Shown: positions 22,791 to 35,023, numbered from the stretch's first letter. The stretch is 64,000 bases of DNA from Dama dama (GCF_033118175.1 NC_083693.1:57901981-57965980); one strand, 5' to 3'. The notes: generated from the sequence alone by a model not told the origin. Numbers and translations: made by a program.

Positions 22791-23372
22791 CCGCTTCTGC
22801 CTGCCGGCTGCTAGTCTTTAGCTGGATGTTATATGAAAGAAAGGAATGTCTTAAAACTCAGAGAATGGCACCAGGCCCCTCACCCACAAGATGTATTTTG
22901 GGATAATCTTGTCACCAGTTGAGTCATCCCCGGGCCATAAAACAATTGACTTGAATCTTGTAGAAAGGCAGATTACCTTACAAATAGTTTCCTTTATGTA
23001 GATGAGGAGAACAATGTCTGAGTATAATATACTGGTTTGTCAAGTCAGTTCTGAGCCTTTAGGCAGAACCTACTTGAAGACCAAGTCTGGGATAAATGCA
23101 TAGTGCATTAACATAGCTTAAGACAAACATTTCCATAAGAAAAATGCATTGGTTAGCTCAAAATTTGAGAAAAGTTAAGTTCAGGTGGAACCAGGTGTCA
23201 TTATGGCAGCACAGTATTTTAAGAGAAATCTCTTTTTAAAGAGAAAGGGAAAAAATATATCATTAGTTTGTTTCCTCCTGCCTCTTAAGAGAGATAAAAA
23301 AACATCTGACACTTGCAGCCTATTCCTCTGTTTGGAGAACCCTAGCCTTCCTGCCTGTTACCCTTGCATTAG

Positions 23373-23424
23373 TAAAGTTGAATCTATGTAAGAAATGAAA
23401 ATAGTGACTCATTTTGAAGTACGT
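23373..23424 (+). mobile_element. possible last piece of the old L1 host
   Basis: Short stretch between the second LTR and the next BovB. It would continue the L1 found at 18848-19019, but is too short to confirm. Confidence 0.3.
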
Positions 23425-25402
23425 GGTAGTGGTGGTTGTGTTCAGTTGCTAAGTTGTATTTGACTCTTTGTGACCCCACAGACTACAGCATACCAGGCCT
23501 CCCTGTCCCCCACCATCTCCAGGAGTTTGCCCAAGTTCCTGTCCATTGAATCGGTGGTGCTATCCAGCCATCTCATCCTCTGTCACCCTCTTTCCTTCTG
23601 CCTTCAATCTTTCCCAGAATCAGGGTCTTTTCCAATGAATCGGCTCTTTGCATTAGATGGCCGAAGTTTTGGAGCTTCAGCATCAGTCCTTCCAATGAAT
23701 ATTAAAGGTTGATTTCCTTTAGTATTGACTGATTTGATCTGCTTGCTGTTCAAGGGACTCTCAAGAGTCTTCACCAGCACCACAGTCTGAAAGCATCAAT
23801 TCTTCAGCCCTCTGCCTTCTTTATTGTCCAACTCTCACATCCTGAGAGTCACCCAGTAGCATGACTACTGGAAAAGACCATAACCTTGACAATACTGACC
23901 TTTGTTAGAAAAGTGATATCTTTGCTTTTTAATTCACTGTCTAGATTTGTCATAACTTTTCTGCCAAGAAGCAGTCACTAATTTCATGGCTGCAGTCACC
24001 ATCTGCAGTGATTTTAGAATCCAAGAATAGGAAATCTGTCACTACTTCTACCTTTTCCCCTTGTATCTTGCCATGAAATGGTGGGACTGAATGCCATGAT
24101 CTTATTTTTTTTTAACACTGTGTTTTAAGCTGACTTTTTCACTCTCCTCTTTCACCCTCATCAAGAGACTCTTTAGTTCCTCTTTCCTTTCTGCCATTAA
24201 GGTAGAATCATCTGCATATCTGAGGTTGTTGATATTTCTCCAGGCAGTCTTGATTCCGGCTTGTAAATCATCCAGCCCGGCAATTTCTTATGATGTGTTC
24301 TGCATATAATTTAGATAAACAGGGTGACAATAAACAGCCTTGTCATACTTCTTTCTCAATTTTGAACCAGTCTATTGTTCCATATAAGATTCTAACTTTT
24401 GCTTCTTGACCCAAATACAGGTTTCTCAGGAGACAGGTAAGATGCTCTGGTATTCCCATCTCTTTGAGAGTTTTTCACAGTTTGTTATGATCCACACTGT
24501 CAAAGGCATAGTCAGTGGAACAGAGGTAGAGATTTTTCTGGAATTCCCTTGCTTTTTCTATGATCTAGCAATTTGATGTTGGCAATTTGATGTTGGCAAT
24601 TTGATCTCTGGTTCCTCTGCTTTTTCTAAGCCCAGCTTGTATTCATCCGGAAGTTCTCAGTTCATGTACTGCTGAAGCCTAGCTTGAAGGATTTTGAGCA
24701 TAATGTTAATAACACAGGAGATGAGCATACTTTTCCGGCAGTTTGAACATTCTTTAGTACTGCCCTTCTTGGGAATTGGGATGCAGATTGACTTTTTCCA
24801 GTCCTGTGGCCACTGCTGGGTTTTCCAAATTTGCTGACATATTGAGTGCAGCACTTTAATAGCATCATCTTTTAGGATTTTAAATAGCTCTGCTGGAATT
24901 CCATCATCTCCAGGTAGATTTATTGGCAGCAGTGCTTTCTGAGGCCCACTTGACTTCACACTCCAGAATGTCTGGCTCTGGGTGAGTGACCACACCTTTG
25001 ATGTTATCTGGGTTATTAAAATATTTTGTACAGTTCATCTGTGTATTCTTGCCATCTTTTCTTGATTTCTTCTATTAGGGCTTTACTATTTCTGTCCTTT
25101 ATTGTGCTCATCTTTGGATGAAATATTCCTTTAAGATCTCCATTTTTCTTGAAGAGCTGTCTAGTTATTCCCATTCTGTTACTTTTCTCAATTTCTTTGC
25201 ATTGTTCATTGAAGAAGGCATTCTTGTCTCCTTGCTTTTCTCTGGAAGTCTGCCTTCAGTCGGGTATACCTTTCCCTTTCTCCCTTGCTTTTTGTTTCTC
25301 TTCTTTTCTCAGCTATTTTAAAGCTTCCTCAGACAACCATTTTGCCTTCTGACATTTCTTTTTCTTTGGGGTGGTTTTGTTTACTGCCTCCTGTACAATA
25401 TT
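23425..25402 (-). mobile_element. BovB LINE, 2.0 kb, old copy
   Basis: Antisense BovB from the 3' end (GACTCTTTGTGACCCCACAG) to the region before the endonuclease (CTGCCTCCTGTACAATATTA). More substitutions and small indels than the 19218 copy; for example, GATGTTGGCAATTT is duplicated near 24573-24602. One readable piece (24995-24657) covers the RT fingers. The 5' part is missing. Confidence 0.9.
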
Positions 25403-28400
25403 ACCTGTACAATTTGACCTTTGAAGTATGTAAACAAGGTCAACTAAAAGTACTGGGAAAATCATCAAAGAAGACATGAGGTGATAATTACAGTTAAATT
25501 TTTCTAAGATTTTTTTATATTAACTTGAAATTTTTATGTCAAATATGTAGGTTCAAAATTTATTGCTATCCATAATGACAAAGAAATAGAATGCATAATA
25601 TCTAAAATAGTAAAGAGAGAAACAGATCTAAAATATAAAGGCTAGTAATATACTTAATGCTAAAGAATAAATTAAAAAATAACATATTTAGTAATATGTG
25701 AAGTAATATAGCAATGTTTAAAACAAAGTTATAGCTTAAAATATATATAAATAATAATAATCACAATGTAATAATCTAAATATTCCCATATAAGTCATTA
25801 GATAAAGGAAAATAAACATGGACAATGTAGAAAGAAGGGATAATAAATATAAGAAAATGCTTGATGAGATAGGAAACAAAAATGTTTTATTAGGCTCTCT
25901 GAAGTTGTTCCTCTGAAGAGTTTAGTTAAATAGTAAATTATTTGTTGAATCAAAGCAAGAAAAATATATAATGTTAGAAATAAAAGGTATCTATAGAAAG
26001 GATTGAAAATAGTGAAAAAAGTTTTATTGGAATATATTTGGAAAGGGTAGATTAAATAGTTAATTTTTGGGGGGAAATGTAATGATATTTTTAAGGAGAA
26101 AAGTTATAATCTATAACCATTAAAATATTTGAAATCTAAAGTAACATCAGGTACAAATTCTATAAGTGTCTAATCTTACATAGATTAGAATAGAGAAAAA
26201 AAATTTTTCTCATCTTTGATATCTCATATAATCTTAATGTAGAAATTAAATAAGGAGAGATTTGATGTCCTGTTAATATGAACAGGTAAGGGTTCCAGAA
26301 TTGAATATAAATTTGGAAAAGAGAAGTTATATAATTATTCTCAAGCCTAGTGAGTTAGACCCAACCAGAAATACTGAAACTGGCTACATTGATGTCATTT
26401 GCTCTCTCTTTACTTGAAGCCATGAGTGTAAACAATTATTAAATTCCTCAATAAAATATAAGAAAAATTCAGTTCAGAACTTTTGTTTATATAACGTAAC
26501 AGGAGACTACTTGGAAACACGTGTCACCATTTAGCCTTTTAAGTCTAAAATTTTGCCTATTTTTGGTTTTATTTTGGAATAGTTTTATTTGGAGATAAAA
26601 TTTATAAGCTATGTGAACTGGGTTTTTCTTTGCCCCTCCTTCTGAGCTTTTTAAAATGTTATGAGATTGTATAACATCATGTTTATGAAAATACTTAAAA
26701 CCAAACTGTTTCATTTTGGATTATTTTAAGCAAATTGTATTTTCCATAATGCCTTATATGAGAAAGCTGATGGCTAAGGGATTGTAATGAGAACAGGAAA
26801 GTTCAAAACTAAAATATCATTTGTTTGTCATGTGAGCTTGTTACTGAATTATTTCTCCTTTCTATTTTGCCTAAATGACAATCTTGTGGGTCGACATAGG
26901 GTAGAAGTGGAGAGGGGAAAGTGTGTTATCCATGATTGGTTTATCTTACAGTCTTTAGCTAGTATTTTTTGGTATTTTTATTTGATTCATTTTCTTGTCT
27001 ACTTTTGCCAGAATTTTCTACTTGTAAAACTTTGAGAAGCAAATATCAAATGTAAATGAAAAATGAAAACTGTAATAAGATAATAAGAAGCTGGATGAGC
27101 TTTCAAATAGTTATCCACCCACCTCATATTACTTACAGTGCAGAAAACTCAATTTTAAATATAACTGTCCAATTCCACAGCACGGAAAATGAGACTATAT
27201 ATATCATTACAGTCCCCAGTAGAGATAATGAGAGCATATGCACAGCTACAGCTATCCATTGAGATTATGAGATTATAAATACTATACTCCTACTCTTTCC
27301 AGGTGTAATGAGAAGCTACTGTTTTATGGCCATATTTCCTGCAATCATCCTTGAGACCAGGAAACAGTGAATTCAGACATAACCTAATGAGGAATAGAAA
27401 CAGATAACAATTTATCAAAACCTTTCCAAAATCAGCTCATGAAGAAAGGCACAAATGGCAACAAAGTTACTGAATACATCCATTTGTTAACTAATACCTG
27501 CTGTTGTTAGAGAACCATGAACAATGAAGGCATTATTAAAGAGGCAATGACTAGAAATACTCCTCTACAGAGTTCAACATCATCCAACAGCTCTCATAAA
27601 TGTAGGGTACAATTTAGAGCTTTTTGGAAATACTCATTTAATGAATTTCTTTCTCTTTCAAAGTAAAGAAAAATCAGTGTCTAACACATTATTCATAAAA
27701 AATGTTTTTGGCAATAAAAATATTTGTTTCTTGCAGCCAGAGTATATTTGTATTCCTTAGATATGTACATATTTCTAGTGATATTTGTGTTCAAAAATAT
27801 AATGTGAAAAGAGGTCCAGGCTCAGTTTGGAAATGGGGTGGGGGATTAATTTCCATGTAATCCAAGTTGAAAAATTTTTTAATATTCTTCTGTTCAGTTT
27901 TGATACTTGAAATTTAATCCCCCAAAGTAAAATGTCCTTGCATATAAGAAAATGTGATTCTAGTTTTAGGAAGATGGAATTAATTTTTTTATTCTCTTCT
28001 GCATGAACTAAGTTTCATATTTTTAATCTCTGATTAGTTTGAGCCTTTGCTAGAAGTTTTGGAGTAAAATCCAGATTTTGAATATTTCACAAAATTATTT
28101 CTGTGTACTTCTAAATTTCAAAATCCACCACTCACCTCCCATCCCCTGCTGCTTTAAGATCCAGAAACAGTGGTTTTCTTACTGTTGTCCAATATGCAAA
28201 GTCTTTTTCTAGGCCTTGTTCACAAAGGCTTAAACCCACTTTCTTAGCTAGAAAATGATTTTTTCTCTCACTTCCTTTAGGTATCCAGGCAAGAGAAATT
28301 TGTCATTCCTGATCATTTTATTTAAGAGACCACTCTTAACCTATCAACTCAGTCAGGTTACTGTATCATGATACATTTCCTTTTTTTTTTTTTTTAGTAA

Positions 28401-28664
28401 TTATCACAATCTGAAGATATATTTCACTTATATTATTTAATATCTGTCTTCCCTAAAAAAACATAAGAGGCAAGAAATAAGAAAACATTTCTATATTGTG
28501 TATAGTTATAAAATAGGAACATAACACATGCCTGAGACATTATAGATAATAGATGACTGATAAATAGAATCATGTCTATGTACAGGTGACTATAAATAAA
28601 CAAAAATAATTAAGGCTATGCTTATTCTATGTTGGATATGTATTTCTGGATACCTAAGATGATT
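25403..28664. other. unassigned AT-rich DNA, 3.3 kb
   Basis: The longest stretch free of recognised repeats. No convincing exon: frames are short, AT-driven and lack recognisable domains. A G-run (GGGGTGGGGGATT) at 27835-27848 is the only local GC feature. Confidence 0.45.
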
Positions 28665-28681
28665 TCACACACACACACACA
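28665..28681. repeat. (CA)n microsatellite
   Basis: About eight CA units next to a SINE end. Confidence 0.9.
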
Positions 28682-28685
28682 TATT

Positions 28686-28747
28686 GTTATTGTTCAGCCG
28701 TCTAGTTGTGTCCGAGTCTTTGCGACCCCATGGATTGCAGCACGCCA
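28686..28747 (-). mobile_element. inverted Bov SINE 3' end
   Basis: Antisense SINE/BovB 3' end: GTTGTGTCCGAGTCTTTGCG, ACCCCATGGATTGCAGCACG. It stops abruptly where a sense SINE begins. Confidence 0.85.
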
Positions 28748-28945
28748 GTAGTAAAGAACCCACCTGCCAATTCAAGAGACTTAAAGAGACATGAATTTGA
28801 TCCCTAGGTCGGGAAGAAACCCTGGAGGAGGGCATGGCAACCCACATCAGTGTTCTTGCCTGGAGAATCCCATGGACAGAGGAGCCTGGCAGGCTACGGT
28901 CCATAGGGTCACTAAGAGTCAGACACAACTGAAGTGACTTCACAC
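28748..28945 (+). mobile_element. Bov-tA SINE lacking the first ~20 bases
   Basis: Sense SINE starting at GTAGTAAAGAACCCACCTGC, so the GGGCTTCCC start is missing. It continues to CAGACACAACTGAAGTGAC. Together with the inverted piece on its left it can fold back on itself. Confidence 0.9.
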
Positions 28946-28948
28946 ACA

Positions 28949-29351
28949 GTATATATGTAAAGTAGCTTCAGAACTACTCCATACCCTTGAAAATGTTCTA
29001 ACTTTAACTAGAGGAACATTCATAATACCAAAACAGAGGTAATGGACGTAAAGACTTGACTTCCTTCAAATTGAGAAATTCGTTTTTAGAAAGACTTGGA
29101 GGAAGCCCATTGTTTGCCAAAGTGTTCTTAAACAAGTCCTCACTCCTTGCTGTTACTTTCATCTTTAGCTTTCTTGATCCCTTGAGAAACATATCCAGTC
29201 TAAGTTTTCACTTCAACTCTCTGTCTAGCTTTGTGGAAACCTGCTTTTGTAAGTTGTATTTAATTTTGCAAATTTTATGATACCCAATTTCTTATCTTTG
29301 GTGTCTGGTTCATTTCAGAGCAATTGCAAGTAAGAGTTCCCCTGCTCCTTT
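28949..29351. other. unassigned DNA
   Basis: Nothing recognisable; open frames here are short on both strands. Confidence 0.4.
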
Positions 29352-31118
29352 AGTTCAGTTCAGTTCAGTTCAGTCCCTCAGTCATGTCTGACTCTTTGTG
29401 ACCCCATGAGTCGCAGCATTCCAGGCCTCCCTGTCCATCACCAACCCCCGGAGTTTACTCAAGCTCATGTCCATTGAGTCGGTGATGCCATCCAGCCATC
29501 TCATCCTCTGTCGTCCCCTTCTCCTCCTGCCCCCAATCCCTCCCATAATCAGGGTCTTTTCCAGTGAGTCAACTCTTTCCATGAGGTGGTCAAAGTACTG
29601 GAGTTTCAGCTTCAGCATCAGTATTTCCAATGGACACCCAGGACTGACCTCCTTCAGGATGGACTGGTTGGACCTCTTTGCAGTCCAAGGGACTCTCAAG
29701 AGTCTTCTCCAACACCACAGTTCATAAGCATCAATTTTTAAATTTTAATCAGTTTTTAAATCAGCTTTCTTCACAGTCCAACTCTCACATCCATACATGA
29801 CCACTGGAAAAACCATAGCCTTGACTAGATGGATCTTTGTTGGCAAAGTAATGTCTCTGCTTATTAATATGCTATCTAGATTGGTCATAATTTTCCTTCC
29901 AAGGAGTAAGCGTCTTTTAATTTCATGGCTGCAATCACCATCTGCAGTGATTTTGGAGCCCCAAAATATAAAGTCTGACACTGTTTCCACTGTTTCCCCA
30001 TCTATTTGCCATGAAGTGATGGGACCAGATGCCATGATCTTAGTTTTCCGAATGTTGAGCTTTAAGCCAACTTTTTCACTCTCCTCATTCACTTTCAAGA
30101 GGCTTTTTAGTTCCTCTTCACTTTCTGCCATAAGGGTGGTGTCATCTGCATATCTGAGGTTATTGGTATTTCTCCCGGAAATCTTGATTCCAGCTTGTGT
30201 TTCTTCCAGCCCAGCGTTTCTCATGATGTACTCTGCATATAAGTTAAATAAGCAGGGTGACAATATACAGCCTTGACTTACTCCTTTCCCGATTTGGAAC
30301 CAGTCTGTTGTTCCATGTCCAGTTCTAACTGTTGCTTCCTGACCTGCATATAGGTTTCTCAAGAGGTGGGTCAGGTGGTCTGATATTCCCATCTCCTTCA
30401 GAATTTTCCACAGTTTATTGTGATTCACACAGTCAAAGGCTTTGGAGTAGTCAATAAAGCAGAAATAGATGTTTTTCTGGAACTTTCTTGCTTTTTCGAT
30501 GATCCAGCAGATGTTGGCAATTTGATCTCTGGTTCCTCTGCCTTTTCTAAAACCAGCTTGAACATCTGGAAGTTCATAGTTCGTGTATTGCTAAAGCCTG
30601 GCATGCAGAATTTTGAGCATTACTTTACTAGCATGGGAGATGAGTGCAACTGTGTGGTAGTTTGAGCATTCTTTGGCATTGCCTTTCTTTGGGATTAGAA
30701 TGAAAACTGACCTTTTCCAGTCCTGTGGCCACTGCTGAGTTTTCCAAATTTGCTGGCATATTGAGTGCAGCACTTTCACAGCATCATCTTCCAGGATTTG
30801 AAATAGCTCAACTGGAATTCCATCACCTCCACTAGCTTTGTTCGTAGTGATGCTTTCTGAGGCCCACTTGACTTCATATTCCAGGATGTCTGGCTCTAGG
30901 TGAGTGATCACACCATCGTGATTATCTGGGTTGTGAAGATCTTTTTTGTACAGTTCTTCTGTGTATTCTTGCCACCTCTTCTTAATATCTTCTGCTTCTG
31001 TTAGGTCCATACCATTTCTGTCCTTTATTGAACCCATCTTTGCATGAAATGTTCCCTTGGTATCTCTAATTTTCTTGAAGAGATCTCTAGTCTTTCCCAT
31101 TCTGTTGTTTTCCTCTAT
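29352..31118 (-). mobile_element. BovB LINE, 5'-truncated, 1.77 kb
   Basis: Antisense BovB with four TTCAG tail units at the left, ending at TTGTTTTCCTCTAT on the right where the 19218 copy continues into the 5' part of ORF2. Nearly identical to the 19218 copy in the RT region, hence young. Around 29736-29764 an AT-rich tract replaces the usual sequence. No convincing TSD. Confidence 0.93.
29382..31100 (-). pseudogene. BovB reverse transcriptase remnant, longest intact palm
   Basis: 31100-30591 (169 codons) is the linker and RT fingers (MGKTRDLFKKIRDTKGTFHA). After a break near 30591-30428, 30428-29745 (227 codons) reads through the palm with YADD (NLRYADDTTLMAESEEELK) and the thumb to YGCESWTVKKA. 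29699-29382 is the basic C-terminus. The endonuclease is absent by truncation. This is the best preserved RT palm of the nine copies, but still disconnected from fingers and C-terminus. Confidence 0.88.
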
Positions 31119-31783
31119 ACCATTTAAGAAATCAACTGTAAACCAAATAGAGGTGGTAGTAGAAGCATTTTTAATCCTTAATCTTTTTATCTTATTTCCA
31201 CCATTCCTACCCTCATTTAAGACAGTTATTCTTTAGAAGTCCTTCTTTCCATTGATGACAGAGCTACCCCATTCTATCATATTTACACAGGTTAAAACTT
31301 TAGAGACATTGTTGATTCTGCCCTTTACTTTGTTTTTAAATTTAATTCATGGCTTCACAGTTTAAATTTTAAGTTAACTTTTTTACCTATGATTGCTTTC
31401 ATGTTTTTATGCCCACGAGAGTCTTGTTATAATAGAAACCTTCAGTACATTCTGCATGAGAAATTTTAATTAGTTGCCCCTATGTCCCAATGTAGTCTCC
31501 ATACTGCTAAAAATAACCTTATTAAAATAGCTGATGATTTATTTTCTAAGGCTGACTAGATCACAATAGATTTAAATACAATTTCTTAATCAAACAGTTC
31601 AGTCTTATTATGCTATGATTTCAACCGGCATTTCTGGAGGGATCTCTGCTCTTTCCCTTGACATCCACAGTACTAAAGTAAAAATAGAAAACTCTACATT
31701 CCCTGAACCTTCCTTTATTTTCATTTTACCTGTATTATTTCCTTTGTGTTTCAGAAGAGAAATTATAGCAGTAAAGACAGATA
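31119..31783. other. unassigned AT-rich DNA
   Basis: Sits between two BovB copies; no gene or named repeat. Confidence 0.4.
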
Positions 31784-33473
31784 TTCAGTTCAGTTCAGTC
31801 GCTCAGTCATGTCTGAAATTTGTTGCTCCATGGATTGCAGCACGGGAGGCTTCCTTGTCCATCACTAACTCCTGGAGCTTGCTCAAACGCATGTCCATTG
31901 AGTTGGTGATGCCATGCAACCATCTCATATCCTGTAGTCCCCTTCTATGTATGCCTTCTTTCCCAGCATCAGGGTCTTTTCCAATGAATAAGTTCTTCAC
32001 ATCAAGTGGCCGAAGTACTGGACCTTCAGCTTCAGCATCAGTCCTTCCAATGAATATTCAGGATTGATTTCTTTTAGGATGGACTGCTTGGATTTTCTTG
32101 TAGTCCAAAGGACTGTCAAGAGTCTTCTCCAACACCACAGTTCAAAAGCATCAATTCTTCAGAGCTCAGCATTCTTTATAGTCCAACTCTCACATTCATA
32201 CTTGACTACTGGGAAAACCGCAGCTTTGACTAGATGGACCTTTGTCAGCAAAGTAATATCTCTGCTTTTTAATATGCTCTCTAGGTTGCTCATAGCTTTT
32301 CTTCCAAGGAGCAAGCGTATTTTAATTTCATGGCTGCAGTGATTTTGGAGTCTAAGAAAAGAAAGTCTGTCAGTGTTTCCATTGTTTCCCCATCTACTTG
32401 CCATGAAATAATGGGACTGGATGCCGTGATCTTTGTTTTTTGAATGTTGAATTTTAAGCCAACTTTTTCACCATGCTCTTTCACTTTGATTAGAGGCTCT
32501 TTAGTTCCTCTTCACTTTCTGCCATAAGGGTGGTATCATCTGTGTATCTGAGATATTTCTCCTGCAATCTTGATTCCAGCTTGTACTTCATCCAGCCCAG
32601 CATTTCTCATGATGTACTCTGCATAAGTTAAATAAGCAGGGTGGCAATATACAGCCTTGACATACTCCTTTTCCTATTTGGAACCAGTCTGTTGTTCCAT
32701 GTCCAGTTCTAACTGTTGCTTCCTGACCTGCATACAGATTTCTCAGGAGGCAGGTCAGATAGTCTGGTATAGCCATCTCTTTCAGAGATTTCCACAGTTT
32801 GTGGTGATCCATACAGTCAAAGGCCTTGGCATAGTCAATAAAGCAGAAGTAGATGTATTTCTGGAACTCTCTTGCTTTTTTGATGATCTAATGGTTGTTG
32901 GCAATTTGATCTCTGGTTCCTCTGCCTTTTCCAAATCCAGATTGAACATCTGGAAGTTCACGATTCACATACTGTTGAAGCCTGGCTTGGAGAATTTGGA
33001 GCACTATTTTGCAAGTGTGTGAGACAGTGCAATTGTGCAGTAGTTTGAACATTATTTTGCATTGCCCTTCTTTAGGATTGGAATGAACACCTACATTTTC
33101 TAGTCCTGTGGCCACTTGCTGTGTTTTCCAAATTTGCTGACATATTGAGTGCAGCACTTTCACAGCATCATCTTTTAGGATTTGAAATAGCTCAGCTGGA
33201 ATTCCATCACCTCTACTAGCTTTGTTCATAGTGAGGTTTCCTAAGGCCCACTTGACTTCACGTTCTAGGATATCTGGCTCTAGGTGAGTGACCATGCATT
33301 CATGGTCATCTGGGTCAGTAAGATCTTTTTTTGTATAGTTCGTCTGTGTATTCTTGCCACCTCTTCTTAATATCTTCTGCTTCTGTTAAGTTGATACAAG
33401 TTCTGTCCTTTATTTTGTCCCTCTTTGCATGAAAACTTCACTTGGTATCTGTAATTTTCTTGAAGAGATCTCT
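31784..33473 (-). mobile_element. BovB LINE, 5'-truncated, 1.69 kb
   Basis: Antisense BovB from a short TTCAG tail to CTTGAAGAGATCTCTT. More diverged than the 29352 copy, with many frame breaks and small deletions (for example the DGD-region loss near 32336). Its right end abuts the L1 host that begins near 33484. Confidence 0.92.
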
Positions 33474-33483
33474 TTTTTAAAAA

Positions 33484-33766
33484 AAAAATATTTTTTTTAT
33501 AATCTCAAAATAATTACCACATAAAACTGAAATATTCAGATCCATAGCATCTATAGAAAATTAAATAACTAGGCATAACTTTAACACAAGCTGTAAGTCT
33601 TCTAGGCTGAATAAACCAAAGTTGTATTAATAGGAAAAAGTCTCCTCTGTTTTATTTACAAATTCAATACTATTCCATTCATGTTTTCAGCAGGTTTTTA
33701 AAATGGAAATTGATAAGGTAATTTAAAAATATATATGAAAATGACCAAGAAAAGTCAAATTATTTA
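33484..33766 (+). mobile_element. old L1M ORF2 fragment, first part
   Basis: Diverged L1 ORF2 sequence (AAAATTAAATAACTAGGCAT then ATATATATGAAAATGACCAA). It is cut by the LTR at 33767 and resumes at 34342. Confidence 0.55.
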
Positions 33767-34341
33767 TGTTAGTTTTCTGTTGCTACCATTAACACAAACA
33801 GTGGCTTAAAACAAAATTAATTTGTTATTTCACAGTTTCTGTAGTTCAGAAGACCAGGCCCAGCTCAGGTGGGTTCTGTAATTTAAAGTCTCAAAAAAAA
33901 AAAATAAAGTCTCATAGGGGTATAATCAGGGTGTCGGCCAGGCTACATGCTCCTTTGGAGGACTGACTAGGATTGGATACATTTCTAAGGTGATTCAGGT
34001 TGTTGGCAGAATTCAGTTCCTTGTAGCTGTGAGGCTGAGGTTCCCTATTTTCTTGCTGCTCTTAGCCACAGGTGCCTCTCAGCTCCTAGGGATTGCCTAA
34101 CTGCATGGCTCTCACAATACCTGATAACTTATTTCTTCTACATGATAATCTTATATAAGGTAATATAATCATGACAATGACAACCCTTTCATTTTTTCTA
34201 TGTAACATAAGCTAATCAAGGGAGCCATTAATCCATCATATCCTCAGGTCCTGCCCATGCTCATGGAGATGGTACTGTGCAAAGTATATATTCCAGGGGT
34301 TGGGAAACTTAATTGGCCATCTTAGAATTCTGTCTGCCACA
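33767..34341 (-). mobile_element. old LTR, MLT1-like (ERVL-MaLR)
   Basis: 575-bp LTR, plus-strand limits TGTTAGTTTTCTGTTGCTAC and GTCTGCCACA. Internal markers AACAGTGGCTTAAAACAAAA, AGGTTGTTGGCAGAATTCAG and GGCCATCTTAGAATTCTGTC follow the antisense order of the MLT1 group. No coding sequence. Subfamily uncertain. Confidence 0.65.
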
Positions 34342-34826
34342 GTATTCCCTAAGCATAAGAATTAAGCCTAAGGATGCACACAACCAGTCATAAAGGCTAA
34401 TTATAAAACTGGTTAATAATGTCTATTATTGGTTTGAGAATACACAGATATAGTTATAGAAGAAAGCTGAGAGACAGGAAACAGACCCACACATATAGAA
34501 CTGCTATTTGTTTTAAAGATGAGAATGTAGTGGATTGAAGACAAGATATTTTTTTTTTTTTGAAAAGATATTTTTAATAAAGAATGTTGCATCAATTGGT
34601 TAGTTACCTAGAAAAAAACTGAAAACAGAAGCAAATCTTCACCATCTACCTTATATCTTAACATAAAAATCAAGTCCAAATGAATTGGATGTTTAAATGT
34701 AAGAATTAAAACAATAGAATTTATTTAAGATAACATATGGGAATATCTTCAGGACCATGAGTTCAGCAAAGATATTTTAAGGAAGAAATGGAAAGCATTA
34801 ATCATACAACATGGATAGGATTCATG

Positions 34827-35023
34827 AGTTGCTAAGTCGTGTCCGACTCTCTTTGACTCTATGGACTGTAGCCCCCAGGCTCATGTGACCATGAGATTTT
34901 CCCAGGCAAGAATACTGGAGTCGGTGGCCATTTCCTTCTCTAGGGAATCTTCCTGACCCTGGGATCAATCCTGGGTCTCCTGCACTGCATGCAAATTCTT
35001 TGCCTACTGAGTCATCAGGGAAG
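34827..35023 (-). mobile_element. Bov-tA SINE
   Basis: Antisense: TTGCTAAGTCGTGTCCGACT to CTGAGTCATCAGGGAAG, with GGGTCTCCTGCACTGCATGC between. Inserted in the L1 host. A short segment near the left body differs from the usual sequence. Confidence 0.92.

Larger units (their letters stand above)
19218..22807 (-). mobile_element. BovB LINE, near full length, 12-bp TSD
   Basis: A 3.59 kb antisense BovB. Left end (its 3' terminus) is a pentamer tail of about five TTCAG units. It is flanked by CTGCTAATCTTT at 19206-19217 and CTGCTAGTCTTT at 22808-22819, one mismatch in 12. The right end holds the GC-rich 5' leader, including imperfect tandem units at 22560-22790. It carries the whole coding region from endonuclease to C-terminus, but in broken frames. 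It is the only copy here with a 5' end and so the best reference for the other eight. Confidence 0.95.
19020..23368 (-). mobile_element. second LTR, opposite strand, split by a BovB
   Basis: Two blocks, 19020-19217 and about 22820-23368, form one LTR of roughly 750 bp once the BovB at 19218-22807 and its duplicated target are discounted. Read on the minus strand, the left block ends CCAAGAATCCTGGCATTTC then CAACAACCTTTCA, a U5-like end. Outer limits TG...CA are flanked by TTAG at 19016-19019 and 23369-23372. The 4-bp duplication is short, so this boundary is inference. No retroviral coding sequence is present. I recognise it as ruminant ERV LTR sequence but cannot assign a name. Confidence 0.65.

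Noticed and set aside
29745..31100. Long reverse-transcriptase frames as an active gene
   Set aside because: 5'-truncated BovB without endonuclease and with frame breaks between fingers, palm and C-terminus.
29352..31118. Segmental duplication between the 19218 and 29352 BovB regions
   Set aside because: Similarity stops at the element ends; flanks are unrelated, so these are independent insertions of a young BovB subfamily.
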